A stretch of 64,000 nucleotides of DNA from Planctomycetota bacterium (GCA_020638795.1 JACKHW010000004.1:186001-250000), one strand, 5' to 3'. Counted from the first letter of the stretch, positions 43,359 through 52,340 are shown. A program made the numbers and translations. Notes: generated from the letters alone by a model not told the origin.

Positions 43359-44795
43359 TCAGGCCTTGCACGCCTCGAGTTCGGGACTCGACACGTCGAC
43401 ACCGCTTGCGACGCTCTCGGCCGAGTCCTCGGTCACGATCTCGACGACGACACGACCCGATCGCACGCGAACGTAGAGGCGACTCCCACTACCGAGACCC
43501 GCGTCCAGGATCGCCTCGACCAGTCGATCTTCGACTTCACGCTTGATGAGTCGATCGAGCTCACGAGCACCGAACTCCTCGCTGAAGCCGACCTTCGCGA
43601 GATGCCGCTTGAGCCCACTCGAGAACCGGACTTCGAAGCCGCGCTTGCCGAGCAGCTCGGAGATCTGGCTCAACATCTTCCCGGCGATGCGCACGCAGTC
43701 CTCGATGTAGAGCGGATTGAACACGACGATCTCGTCGATTCGGTTGAGGAACTCGGGACGGAACGACTCGCGCAACGCCTCGCGCGTGATCGTCTTGTGG
43801 TCGATCTGCTCGAGGGAGATGCGCTTCTTCCAATCGAAGCCCATGCGCGTCCGAACCTGATCGATCTGCTCGATTCCGACGTTGCTCGTCAGGAGGATGA
43901 TCGCGTCCTGGAACGAGACCGTCTCGCCGCGACTGTCGGTCAACATCCCCTCGTCGAGGATCTGCAACAGCAGGTTGTGAACCTTGTGATGCGCCTTCTC
44001 GATTTCGTCGAAGAGCACGACGCAGTTCTTCTTGGCTTTGACGGCCTCGGTGAGATAGCCACCTTCGGCATGGCCGATGTAGCCCGGCGGCGAACCGATC
44101 AGCTTCGCGTATTCGTGCGGCAACGCGTACTCGCTGCAGTCGATGCGCACGAGCTTGCCCGGCTCGCACCACAGGGACGCCGCGAGCGCCTTGGCAATCT
44201 CGGTCTTGCCCGTTCCCGTACGGCCGACGAGGAAAAACGTGCCGACCGGCGTGTTCGGTCGCTTGAGTCCGATCGCGGCCTTCTTGATCGACTTCGCGAG
44301 ACGCTCGACCGCCTCGTCCTGACCGACGATCCGTCGCTTGAGCGAACGCTCGAGCGAAGCGACCTCTCGCGGAACGGCGAGCAGCGTGCCGTCTTCGATA
44401 CTCTCGTCGTGCACTTCCGGTTCGCCCGGTGCTGGCAGCGAGACGTGATGGATCTCGAGGCCCGGATTGACGTCGATGCAAACCTGGTAGAGCAGGTCTT
44501 CGATCGTCATCGGATCGTAGTCGTCCTCGAGAGCCTTGAGGCGAGATCGAACCGGACCAGTGGCATCCGGAAGACACTCGCGAATCACCGCTTGGCGGTA
44601 CTCGGCCTTGTTGTGTACGTCAACACGACTCACGATGCCGAGTTCGTTGTCCGCGAAAACGCGAACCCGGATGAACTCGTCGAGCAAGTCGAAGTACTTC
44701 AGGACCAGGTTGCCGTCTTCGTACTTCACGAAGTTTCCATGCCTCGTTCGCCAGGATTTTGTGCGTGTCGCCACGCACGTTCGCTCCGCTGTCAT
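43359..44795 (-). CDS. AAA+ unfoldase of the ClpA/ClpC D2 type, single ATPase domain
   Basis: 478 residues. A ~130-residue N-terminal part of unknown type (KYEDGNLVLKYFDLLDEFI) precedes one AAA+ module. That module has RRIVGQDEAVERLAKSI, Walker A GRTGTGKTEIAKALA, the SEYALPHEYAKLIGSPPGYIGH substrate loop, Walker B VVLFDEIEKAHHKV, sensor LLTSNVGIEQ and arginine-finger region FRPEFLNRIDEIV. The C-terminal D2-small domain follows. It corresponds to the second AAA domain of ClpA/B/C without D1. No clpP is adjacent. ATG 44795 (alternative 44828). Confidence 0.85.
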   Translation of the reverse strand: MTAERTCVATRTKSWRTRHGNFVKYEDGNLVLKYFDLLDEFIRVRVFADNELGIVSRVDVHNKAEYRQAVIRECLPDATGPVRSRLKALEDDYDPMTIEDLLYQVCIDVNPGLEIHHVSLPAPGEPEVHDESIEDGTLLAVPREVASLERSLKRRIVGQDEAVERLAKSIKKAAIGLKRPNTPVGTFFLVGRTGTGKTEIAKALAASLWCEPGKLVRIDCSEYALPHEYAKLIGSPPGYIGHAEGGYLTEAVKAKKNCVVLFDEIEKAHHKVHNLLLQILDEGMLTDSRGETVSFQDAIILLTSNVGIEQIDQVRTRMGFDWKKRISLEQIDHKTITREALRESFRPEFLNRIDEIVVFNPLYIEDCVRIAGKMLSQISELLGKRGFEVRFSSGLKRHLAKVGFSEEFGARELDRLIKREVEDRLVEAILDAGLGSGSRLYVRVRSGRVVVEIVTEDSAESVASGVDVSSPELEACKA

Positions 44796-44866
44796 CGACG
44801 CCAGCGCACTTCGGACTTGAGCGACCATTCGGCATGATTCGTCGCGGCAAGGCCGCCCGATCCGAC

Positions 44867-44872
44867 TACACT
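44867..44872 (+). promoter_or_regulatory. Candidate -10 element for rhomboid gene (leaderless mRNA)
   Basis: TACACT with its last base 6 nt before the GTG at 44879 places the expected transcription start at or within a base of the start codon. The same hexamer is used in front of recJ (14534-14539). No clear -35. Confidence 0.35.
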
Positions 44873-44878
44873 CGCCGC

Positions 44879-45598
44879 GTGTTTCCGCTCAAGGACAGCG
44901 TGCCCGCCAAGCACCCGCCAATCACGCTGTGGATCGTGATCGGACTCAACTGCGCTGCGTTCCTCTGGCAGAACGCGGTCGCACTCGGCAACGAGGACTA
45001 CCCTTCCTGGCTCGGTCTCGCGGTCGTACCGTCCCTCGTTTCGTGGTCCGAACCGCCGTCGTGGGTTCCGCTCTTCACGAGCCAGTTCTTGCACGGCGGG
45101 TTCGTGCATCTGATCTCGAACCTCTGGATGCTCTGGATCTTCGGCGACAACGTCGAGGACAGAATGGGCCCGGTGCGCTTCGGGATCTTCTACCTTCTGT
45201 GCGGCGTGTTGGCAGGGATCACCCACATCGCTTTCGACCCCTCGTCGCCGGTGCCGACGATCGGTGCGTCGGGAGCGATTGCCGGCGTTCTCGGCGCCTA
45301 CTTGTTGCTCTACCCGCACGCACGCGTCCTGACGCTCGTGCCGGTGTTCTTCCTACCTCTGGTATTCGACGTGCCCGCCGTGGTCTTCCTCGTCCTGTGG
45401 TTCGGCTTGCAGGTCCTCAATGGGAGTCTGAGCCTCTTGACGAGCGACGCGCTCCATTCGGTGGCGTGGTGGGCGCATATCGGAGGTTTCATCGCGGGCA
45501 TCGCTTTGTGCAGGCCGTTCGCACGTCGACGCTTGCACCCCCGCGCATTGCAACTCGACGAGTGGACACTCGAGGATCTCTGGAGGCGAATGCGATGA
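44879..45598 (+). CDS. Rhomboid family intramembrane serine protease
   Basis: 239 residues, about six transmembrane helices. Motifs: the LHGGFVHLISNLWMLWIFGDNVED loop, catalytic Ser in TIGASGAIAGVLGAY and catalytic His in WWAHIGGFIAGI. The N-terminus FPLKDSVPAKHPPIT is the usual rhomboid start, here with GTG at 44879; an ATG at 44834 is an alternative. A TACACT -10-like hexamer ends 7 nt before the GTG, so the transcript may be leaderless. The stop overlaps the next gene (ATGA), pairing two membrane-associated proteases. Confidence 0.9.
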   Translation: MFPLKDSVPAKHPPITLWIVIGLNCAAFLWQNAVALGNEDYPSWLGLAVVPSLVSWSEPPSWVPLFTSQFLHGGFVHLISNLWMLWIFGDNVEDRMGPVRFGIFYLLCGVLAGITHIAFDPSSPVPTIGASGAIAGVLGAYLLLYPHARVLTLVPVFFLPLVFDVPAVVFLVLWFGLQVLNGSLSLLTSDALHSVAWWAHIGGFIAGIALCRPFARRRLHPRALQLDEWTLEDLWRRMR

Positions 45599-46461
45599 AC
45601 TTCACTCCCACGGCTGCCATCCACTTCGCGGCGTTCGACTGGACTTGGCTCCTCATCGGCTTCGTGCTCCTGCAGCCGCTCTTGCGACAGCGACTCGTTG
45701 CCTACGCAAGGCAGCGCAAGCTCAGCGAACTCGAGCAGAAGCGCGGCAGCCGCGCGATCCTTCTCGTACACCGCCAAGAGACGATGAGCTTGCTCGGGTT
45801 TCCCTTGCTCAAATACATCGACATCAATGATTCCGAGGAAGTCCTTCGCGCGATCCACATGACGGATCCGAATCTGCCGATCGACCTGATCATTCACAGC
45901 CCTGGTGGACTCGTGCTCGCGGCGACCCAAATCGCGCGTGCGATCCATGGCTGGAAGGGCAAGGTGACGGTCTTCGTCCCGCACTACGCGATGTCGGGTG
46001 GCACCTTGATCGCGCTTGCAGCCGACAAGATCGTCATGAGCGAGCACGCGGTACTCGGGCCGGTCGATCCGCAGATCCAGAATTACCCCGCCGCGTCGAT
46101 CCTCGAAGCCGTCCGCCGCAAGAACGTCAACGAAGTCGACGACGAGACGCTGATCCTCGCGGATGTCGCGGAGAAGGCGATGAGCCAGGTGCACGCCCTC
46201 GTCGTCGAACTCATGCGCGAGCGCCATGGCGAAGAACGAGCCAGGCAGATCGCAACGGTGCTGTCCGAAGGGACGTGGACGCACGACTATCCGATCCACT
46301 GTGGCGATGCACGCAGGATCGGCCTCGACATCGACTGCGAGATGCCCGACGACATCATCCAACTGATGGCGCTCTTTCCCCAGCCGACACGCTCATCGAA
46401 CGTCGAATACACGCCCGAGCGGCGCGGCCCGCGGGCGAGGGAACGCAGCGCGGGAGCTTGA
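45595..46461 (+). CDS. SDH-type Clp-fold serine proteinase (ClpP class, membrane-anchored)
   Basis: 288 residues. An N-terminal hydrophobic segment (WLLIGFVLLQPLL) is followed by a ClpP/crotonase-like fold: RGSRAILLVHRQETMSLLGFP, IDLIIHSPGGLVLAATQIARAI, and the likely catalytic Ser in HYAMSGGTLIALAA, then DKIVMSEHAVLGPVDPQIQ. This is the SDH (serine dehydrogenase proteinase) family. It probably degrades or clips membrane proteins, coupled to the rhomboid gene by a 4-nt overlap. Confidence 0.9.
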   Translation: MNFTPTAAIHFAAFDWTWLLIGFVLLQPLLRQRLVAYARQRKLSELEQKRGSRAILLVHRQETMSLLGFPLLKYIDINDSEEVLRAIHMTDPNLPIDLIIHSPGGLVLAATQIARAIHGWKGKVTVFVPHYAMSGGTLIALAADKIVMSEHAVLGPVDPQIQNYPAASILEAVRRKNVNEVDDETLILADVAEKAMSQVHALVVELMRERHGEERARQIATVLSEGTWTHDYPIHCGDARRIGLDIDCEMPDDIIQLMALFPQPTRSSNVEYTPERRGPRARERSAGA

Positions 46462-46476
46462 GGGAGGCTCCCGCGC
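46448..46476. terminator. Perfect 10-bp hairpin between convergent genes
   Basis: GCGCGGGAGC (46448-46457) and GCTCCCGCGC (46467-46476) make a perfect 10-bp stem with a 9-nt loop. It spans the stop codon of the SDH-type protease and ends 13 nt before the Hsp20 stop. No T-run follows on either strand, so it may slow polymerase or protect 3' ends rather than act as a classical terminator. Confidence 0.55.
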
Positions 46477-46488
46477 CAGCGTGCGCGA

Positions 46489-46986
46489 TCACGGACGCAC
46501 TTGGATGCGGACGGGACGCTTCGTCTTGGACTTGGGCAGCGTGATCTCGAGCAGACCGTTCTCGAGCTTCGCTTCGGCGTTCTGCGCGTCGATGTCGTGC
46601 GGCAACTGGATCTTGCGCGCATAGTGGCGCTGCACTCGTTCGCGGCGGTGCCACGTCCTTGCCGGAACGTTCGTTTCGCCCTTTGGCGCCTCCGCAGTCA
46701 GGTTCGATTCGGCAGTCGAGGTGGTTTCGGACGTGGTTTCGGTCGTGTCGACGTTCTTCGTTTGCCGCGCGACGATGCTGAGCTCGTGCTCGTCGACCGT
46801 CAGCTCGATGTCGTCGAGCGTGAAACCGGGCAGCTCGACCGCGATTCCGTAAGCCTGGTCGTCCTCCCAGATATCGAGGCGCGGGGTCGCCGTCGGCTCG
46901 ACCGTCGGCAAGGCCTGCATCATGAGGTCATCGAAAAGGCGGTGGAAGGAACCGAAGCGAGGAAGGGGCAGAGGTAGGTTTCTCAT
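46489..46986 (-). CDS. Small heat shock protein (Hsp20 / alpha-crystallin)
   Basis: 165 residues. The alpha-crystallin domain is recognisable: PRLDIWEDDQAYGIAVELPGF, LTVDEHELSIVARQ, and the C-terminal GLLEITLPKSK with the conserved LEITLPK strand, ending PVRIQV (the I-x-V anchor). A Thr/Ser/Glu-rich insertion (TTETTSETTSTAES) divides the domain, unusual for the family. ATP-independent holdase chaperone. ATG 46986 follows GAGGAG. The upstream 110 nt are AT-rich and carry the likely promoter. Confidence 0.92.
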   Translation of the reverse strand: MRNLPLPLPRFGSFHRLFDDLMMQALPTVEPTATPRLDIWEDDQAYGIAVELPGFTLDDIELTVDEHELSIVARQTKNVDTTETTSETTSTAESNLTAEAPKGETNVPARTWHRRERVQRHYARKIQLPHDIDAQNAEAKLENGLLEITLPKSKTKRPVRIQVRP

Positions 46987-47057
46987 CGTTTGGACTCCTC
47001 GCAGCGCACGCTGCGTCCTGGTGTGTCGTGTTTTCCCGGGACAGAACAAGCAGCGTG

Positions 47058-47102
47058 CCAAGCAAGTCATTCATATTTAAGTTATTACATGACAATCTAT
47101 TA
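47058..47102 (-). promoter_or_regulatory. AT-rich promoter region of hsp20
   Basis: An A/T-rich island of about 45 nt, rare in this window, lies between the DTW gene stop (TAA at 47100-47102) and hsp20. On the minus strand it reads TTGTCATG...TAATAACTTAAATATGAATGA: a TTGTCA -35-like hexamer and AT-rich -10 candidates, though none at ideal 17-nt spacing. No clear CIRCE element or sigma-32 site was found. Confidence 0.35.
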
Positions 47103-48353
47103 CGATGATTTCTGTGGACGCTCGGCCTCGACCACTCGAGCCATATTGGCAGGTCTCGCCATTTTGGCATCATCGACCCGAACCACGTGATCGAGGACCG
47201 CACGCGTCGCCTCGAGACGACGTCTCGCGCGACTCGGCGACGTGCTCGACGCGAGCTCGAGAACTGCCAGAACTTCCTCGATGCGCCCGCTGCAGGGAAG
47301 GCCGACGCGCGCGAGAAGCGGACGCACTGCGAGCGGCCTTCTGCCATCGATCAGACCGAGCGACGCGTCACGCCCGCATGCTCCAGTCCGTGACTGCGCA
47401 CAGTACGAGTGCAGGAGCGGCGCGACACGATCGTTCCACGCGACGAAGACGTCCGTTTCACGGCAGAACCGCCACCAGGCGTCGTGCATCGCATCGGGAC
47501 TCAGCGCGCCCTCGAAACGGCGACGATCGAGACCGACGAGTTCGAGGTGCTCGTCGCGTGGCGGTCTCGCCGGCACGGTGACCTCGTCGAAGACCTCACC
47601 TGTCGCCGCGCGCACGGCGACCCAGTGCAAGAGTTCGGGCACGCGAGGATCGCGGCGCAACGCTTTTTGGACCGTCTCGCCGTGGACGCAGACGACGCGC
47701 TCCAACGATTCGGAAAAACGCGGCGGGAGCGCCGACCGCACCGTTCGCTTGCGTCTGCGCGATCGCGGCTCGAAGCGCCGAGCACGTGCCGCGATCCGCA
47801 GATCGATCATACGGATGAATGCGTCACGAAGCTCATCGAGTCCGTCGAGACCCGGCTCGAGGAGTGCGAGCGCGTGGACGATCGCTTCGAGTGTCGAGAC
47901 GTGAACCTCGCTCGGCTCGCGCCGGATCCGATACACACTCGGCGCGTCCGGCGTGAGGCATACGTGTGGCAGATCATGGAGCCACGAGTTGTCGCGGTAG
48001 AGACTCTTCGCCTGCGACCACGTGCCATCGAGTACGACCAATTGGTCTGGACGCTCGTCAGGCCGAATACTCTCCAAACAGCGCGCGGAAGGGTGCGGGT
48101 ACAGCAGAGCTGCACGATCCGCGAGCTCGACCTCGGCGTGCAGACCTTCGCGAGCCGATCCCGCGACGACGTACAATCGCACCTGCTCCAAGGCACGGCG
48201 CACGAGCCTCGCGGTGCCGATCGGATGTCGTCGCTCGTGCGGATGTTGCAGCACGACGACCTCGGTCGCGTTGCGCACGCGTGGCAGCGTTTCACACATG
48301 CACAGGTTCCTGGGAACGAGGCAGTCGAAGCACATCCATCGCATCGAGTGCAC
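47100..48353 (-). CDS. DTW-domain tRNA-uridine aminocarboxypropyltransferase with extra C-terminal domain
   Basis: 417 residues. Residues 1 to ~200 form the DTW domain: zinc-type cysteines (WMCFDCLVPRNLCMC), LQHPHERRHPIGTARLV, and the name-giving motif LDGTWSQAKSLYR near residue 108. DTW enzymes transfer the 3-amino-3-carboxypropyl group from SAM to uridine in tRNA (acp3U). The remaining ~200 residues are not part of standard DTW proteins. They have a DnaQ/exonuclease-like flavour (HGETVQKALRRDPRVPELLHW, FVAWNDRVAPLLHSY) that I cannot confirm. Start 48353 or the ATG nine bases later. Confidence 0.85.
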   Translation of the reverse strand: MHSMRWMCFDCLVPRNLCMCETLPRVRNATEVVVLQHPHERRHPIGTARLVRRALEQVRLYVVAGSAREGLHAEVELADRAALLYPHPSARCLESIRPDERPDQLVVLDGTWSQAKSLYRDNSWLHDLPHVCLTPDAPSVYRIRREPSEVHVSTLEAIVHALALLEPGLDGLDELRDAFIRMIDLRIAARARRFEPRSRRRKRTVRSALPPRFSESLERVVCVHGETVQKALRRDPRVPELLHWVAVRAATGEVFDEVTVPARPPRDEHLELVGLDRRRFEGALSPDAMHDAWWRFCRETDVFVAWNDRVAPLLHSYCAQSRTGACGRDASLGLIDGRRPLAVRPLLARVGLPCSGRIEEVLAVLELASSTSPSRARRRLEATRAVLDHVVRVDDAKMARPANMARVVEAERPQKSS

Positions 48354-48402
48354 GATAAGCCCGCGTTACCGCAGGATCTCGCACGCGTATCGATATCTGC
48401 TC

Positions 48403-50253
48403 ATGCTTCTTCGGAGAACTCCATTGCACTGCCGATTCGCCGCCACGATCCCGTGCGTCTTCGCGCTCGGTTTCCTCGACTCGTTCGCCAGAACCCAGAC
48501 GCAGACCGTTCCCGTCCCGACTGCCGGACTCGAACATCGAGTCGTCAACGCTCCCGTCGCCCCCGAGGCGATCTACATCGGCCGCAAGGGTGGCTTGTCC
48601 GTCATCGATCTCAACGGCTTCGGACAGGGCACGGGCTCGATCGCCCGGTATCTGAGCCCGAACTATCCATACGGATACAAGCGCAACCCAAATGTCGGAC
48701 AGCCCGGCATCGTACCGATGCTCGGTCCCAGCACGAGCAACCGCGACGCCGGCAGTAGCGGCGCACTGACATTGACCCTCGATTCGTCACTCTCGGACGT
48801 GCTCGCGCACGTGTCCGACGCGAGCGACGTCCAAGTCGGGCAACCACTCGACCTCGTCTACAACAACGAGGGCATCAACAAATGGGCACTGACGATACTC
48901 CAGGTCAACCCATGGTCCGAAGTCGCCATGCCAGGGAACTCGATCGCCGTGGCCCCCCACCCGAATCCACCGCGGCTCGTCGAGCCGGCGCCGAATCCGC
49001 GCATGGGAATCGAATGCGAAGAGCCGACGGTCACGACGTCGATCAAGGTCGCCGGCCGCGTCACGACGATGAGCCCTCCGTGCACCTCGAGCCCACTCAA
49101 CAAGCTCGTCAACGGGAATCCGTTCTCGCAGTCGCTCGCGACTCTCGGTGTCTTCCACCAGAACTTCTACGGCGTGTTTCACGGACCACAACCGATGCCA
49201 CCGTCGCCGCCTCCCCCGACACCCTATTGCCCGTACACGACGCGCCAACAGATCGGTCACTTTCTATACGTCCTCGATACCTCGCACGATGCCATCGCCG
49301 TCCTCAACAGCAATCGCATGACGCGGCTCACGTCGATTCCGCTGCCTTCGCCCTCCGCGATCGCGATCGCGCCGCACCTCGGCGTCCTCGCAGTGACCAA
49401 CGAGCGACACGGAACCGTGAGCTTCATCGACAGCAATCCGCTTAGCCCCACGTTTCATCGGGTTCTCGGATCGATCCACGTCGGATCCGGTCCGACGAAG
49501 CTCGCATGGCAACCCGAAGGCGAAGCACTCGTCGTCTGCAACACGTCGACGAACACACTTTCGATCATCGACGGTAGCTCGTTCACGGTGCGCTCGTTGA
49601 GCCTGCCGACAAACGCACCGATCGACGTCGCCGTCTCGTCGCGTCAGTTCCGCATCGGAATCGACACGTGGACGTGGTTCGCGTACGTGTTGCACAAGGA
49701 CGGAGCACTCTCGCTCTACGAATCCGGCCCGACGCCGATCGGACCCGATCGGGTCACGACCACGGGGCTGAAATTCACAAGCGCAACGCGGCTCCATCAT
49801 GCCGCGTCGCTCGCGCCGACGTGCTTCGTCGCGCACCAGGACGCGAACGGCCTCGGGCAGATCAGCGTCGTGGAGACGAAGCGAACAACCAGCGGTGGAC
49901 GAACGTCGACCGTTACCGTGCGCATCGGTGGGTCCAACTCCACGACGCCGATCAAGGATCGACTCTCGGGCAACCGAATCGTCGACATCGCCTTCGACGA
50001 CATGAAGAATTTCGGAGCACATCCGGAGTTCACCTCGCCACTCTATCCGTCGTTGCCCCACGCACTGCACAGCGGCAAGAGTCTCGCGCGTCGCGATGGC
50101 ACGAAGTACCGCGCGACGTACGAGCCGCGCTTCGTCTTCGTCGCACTCGACGACTCGAACACGGTCGACATCGTCGAACTCGCGACGGGCAAGCTCTTCC
50201 GATCGCTATCCGTTCCGGGAGTGCGAAGCCTCGGGCACTACTTCTCGCAGTAG
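48403..50253 (+). CDS. Exported YVTN-type beta-propeller protein
   Basis: 616 residues. A signal peptide (LLRRTPLHCRFAATIPCVFALGFLDSFA) is followed by a repeated beta-strand pattern typical of YVTN/NHL propellers: FLYVLDTSHDAIAVLNSNRMTRL, IAPHLGVLAVTNERHGTVSFID, LVVCNTSTNTLSIIDGSSFTVRSL, FVFVALDDSNTVDIVELATGKLF. The Pro-rich loop MPPSPPPPTP and a Cys-containing segment separate the first domain from the propeller. Likely secreted or surface-located; the ligand is unknown. It starts on the plus strand 49 nt from the divergent DTW gene. Confidence 0.8.
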   Translation: MLLRRTPLHCRFAATIPCVFALGFLDSFARTQTQTVPVPTAGLEHRVVNAPVAPEAIYIGRKGGLSVIDLNGFGQGTGSIARYLSPNYPYGYKRNPNVGQPGIVPMLGPSTSNRDAGSSGALTLTLDSSLSDVLAHVSDASDVQVGQPLDLVYNNEGINKWALTILQVNPWSEVAMPGNSIAVAPHPNPPRLVEPAPNPRMGIECEEPTVTTSIKVAGRVTTMSPPCTSSPLNKLVNGNPFSQSLATLGVFHQNFYGVFHGPQPMPPSPPPPTPYCPYTTRQQIGHFLYVLDTSHDAIAVLNSNRMTRLTSIPLPSPSAIAIAPHLGVLAVTNERHGTVSFIDSNPLSPTFHRVLGSIHVGSGPTKLAWQPEGEALVVCNTSTNTLSIIDGSSFTVRSLSLPTNAPIDVAVSSRQFRIGIDTWTWFAYVLHKDGALSLYESGPTPIGPDRVTTTGLKFTSATRLHHAASLAPTCFVAHQDANGLGQISVVETKRTTSGGRTSTVTVRIGGSNSTTPIKDRLSGNRIVDIAFDDMKNFGAHPEFTSPLYPSLPHALHSGKSLARRDGTKYRATYEPRFVFVALDDSNTVDIVELATGKLFRSLSVPGVRSLGHYFSQ

Positions 50254-50284
50254 AGAGCCCCCGCTCCGACGTCGACGCTGCCGC

Positions 50285-51979
50285 TCAGACGTAGACGCTG
50301 ACCAGGTAGACCACGAGCAAGATCGCGGCGACGAGTGCCGCGGGGCCCGTGGGCCAAGGTTCGCCGAGCGGACCCGGCGGCGCATAGAGTTTGCGCAGGA
50401 CGCGTCCGCCGCCGCGCAACGTCGCCAGCGTCGCGACGACGAAACCCTTCTGCGCAGCGGAGATCATGCGTCCCGACCACATCGCGAGTGCGGGGAACGG
50501 GCGTCGATAGAACCAATCCGCGCCGAGGATCGTCGCTCTCCGCTCACTCGGATACAGGTGCAGCTTCTGCAAGATCACGAACGCGGCGATCGCGAACACC
50601 AGCAACTGGAGCTGCGTCACGATGTGGGACATCGTGTACGGCGAGTACGGGACTCGATGTGGCAGCAGCGCGTAGAGCGGCTGATAGAAGACACCGAGGC
50701 CGATACACAGCGCCGCGGCGATTCCCATCGCGACGAGCATGTTGCGCGGCGCTTCTTGCACTCTCTTGCCGCTGTCGTGCGCGAAGAACGCGAAGTACGG
50801 GATCTTGATCCCACTGTGCTCGAGCACACCGGCCGACGCGAACAGCAGCACGAGGAACACGATCGGGTGATGCTCTTCTGCGGCGGCCGTCAGGATCATC
50901 GACTTGGACGTGAACCCGCTGAACAGCGGAAACGCGGAGATCGCCGCGGCGCCGATGATGCAGAACGTCGCCGTCCACGGCATAGACTTGTAGAGCCCAC
51001 CGAGTTCACTGGCCTTGACGGTCCCTGTTCGATAGAGCACGGCTCCCATCGACATGAACAGCAACGACTTGTAGAGAATGTGCGCGAATGCGTGCGCCGC
51101 GGTGCCGTTGAGCGCGAGTTCGGTACCGATACCGATCCCGACGACCATGAAGCCGAGCTGGTTGTTGAGGCTGTAGGCGAGCACGCGTCGCAGGTCGTTC
51201 TCGATGACCGCGAAGAAGACGGGGAACACCGTCATCACGCAGCCGATCGGAATCAAGATCTCCGTACCGGCATAGCCACGAGCGAGTGCGTAGATCGCGA
51301 GTTTCGTCGTGAACGACGACAACCAGACCGAACCCGTGGCGGTCGATTCGGGATAGGCATCCTGCAGCCAACCGTTGAGCAGCGGGAAAGCGGCTTTGAT
51401 ACCGAAGGCGACGAAGATCAGATCACGCCCGAGGCTTCCGAGGCCGAGCTTCCCGAACGCCAACGAGCCCGTGTCCCCATAGTGCAGCAGGGCTCCTGCG
51501 AGAAGCAGGACACCGGACAGCACCTGGACGACGAGGTAGCGGACGCCGGTTCGATACGCGCGATCCGTCCGACGCGCGAAGATCAAGAAGACCGACGTGA
51601 CGGCCGTGAGTTCCCACCACACGAACAGCGTGATGAGATCGCCAGCGAAGAGCGCGGCGACACCACTGCCCGCGTACGCGATGCCGGCGCACTGTTGCAT
51701 CGTGTCCTTCACGTGCAATGAGAACAGCACGCTGAGGAACGCGGCCAGATAGAAGACGTACCCGAAGACGCGACTGAGTTCGTCGACGCGCACGATCTCG
51801 AAGAGATACCCCTCGAAGGGTTGCCAGTTGATCGTGTAACCGTTCGGCAACCACCAGAGCTGGACCGCACCGAGGATCGGTAGCGCGAGCAGCACGGCAC
51901 TCCGCAACGTGCCGCGCAGGACGAGCGCGAGAAGTCCGCCGACGATCAGCAGCAGACCGGGCGGAAGGGACTCAAACAC
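50285..51979 (-). CDS. MrpD/NuoN-type antiporter subunit (third D paralogue)
   Basis: 564 residues, about 14 transmembrane segments. Proton-channel family motifs: GDLITLFVWWELTAVTSVFLIFARR, GIKAAFPLLNGWLQDAYPESTATGSVWLSSFTTKLAIYAL (conserved Lys and the LHxWLPdA-like motif), NDLRRVLAYSLNNQLGFMVVGI, and the GLYKSMPWTATFCIIGAAAISAFP motif. It differs most from the other two D-type genes and has a C-terminal extension beyond the last helix. The last gene of the Mrp operon, overlapping the small membrane protein gene by 8 nt. Confidence 0.88.
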   Translation of the reverse strand: MFESLPPGLLLIVGGLLALVLRGTLRSAVLLALPILGAVQLWWLPNGYTINWQPFEGYLFEIVRVDELSRVFGYVFYLAAFLSVLFSLHVKDTMQQCAGIAYAGSGVAALFAGDLITLFVWWELTAVTSVFLIFARRTDRAYRTGVRYLVVQVLSGVLLLAGALLHYGDTGSLAFGKLGLGSLGRDLIFVAFGIKAAFPLLNGWLQDAYPESTATGSVWLSSFTTKLAIYALARGYAGTEILIPIGCVMTVFPVFFAVIENDLRRVLAYSLNNQLGFMVVGIGIGTELALNGTAAHAFAHILYKSLLFMSMGAVLYRTGTVKASELGGLYKSMPWTATFCIIGAAAISAFPLFSGFTSKSMILTAAAEEHHPIVFLVLLFASAGVLEHSGIKIPYFAFFAHDSGKRVQEAPRNMLVAMGIAAALCIGLGVFYQPLYALLPHRVPYSPYTMSHIVTQLQLLVFAIAAFVILQKLHLYPSERRATILGADWFYRRPFPALAMWSGRMISAAQKGFVVATLATLRGGGRVLRKLYAPPGPLGEPWPTGPAALVAAILLVVYLVSVYV

Positions 51980-52337
51980 GGAGATGGTCCTCCGGCTGAC
52001 CGGTTTCCGGTTCGACTTCGAGATCGGCTTCGGGGAGGCCTGCCCCTTCGGTGCCGTTATGCGCCTCGTAGTAGTTCTCGGGCCTGGAAACGACGAACCG
52101 TAGAGCCGCGCCGAGTGCGACGATCACAACGAACGCGCCGAACCCGAAGAGTGCATGGAAGAGCGGGATCTCTTCGTAACCGAAGTGCGGATGCAAATCG
52201 AACACGAGGCCCGCCACGACCAACGCGGCACAAGAGATCCAGAGGACTCGTAGGAGCTTCGCCCCGTCCCACTGCTCGAGCGCCGCGGATATCTTCGGTG
52301 TGATGCTACCTCGATCGTCGTTGTTCGTGGAGTTCAT
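51972..52337 (-). CDS. Small two-helix membrane protein in the Mrp operon
   Basis: 121 residues, no recognised family. Two transmembrane helices (LLRVLWISCAALVVAGLVF and LFHALFGFGAFVVIVALGAAL) and an acidic C-terminal tail (PEADLEVEPETGQPEDHLRV). The 3' end overlaps the next D-type gene by 8 nt, and it starts 3 nt after the previous one, so it is translated with the complex. An accessory or assembly subunit is likely by position only. Confidence 0.7.
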   Translation of the reverse strand: MNSTNNDDRGSITPKISAALEQWDGAKLLRVLWISCAALVVAGLVFDLHPHFGYEEIPLFHALFGFGAFVVIVALGAALRFVVSRPENYYEAHNGTEGAGLPEADLEVEPETGQPEDHLRV

Positions 52338-52340
52338 CGG

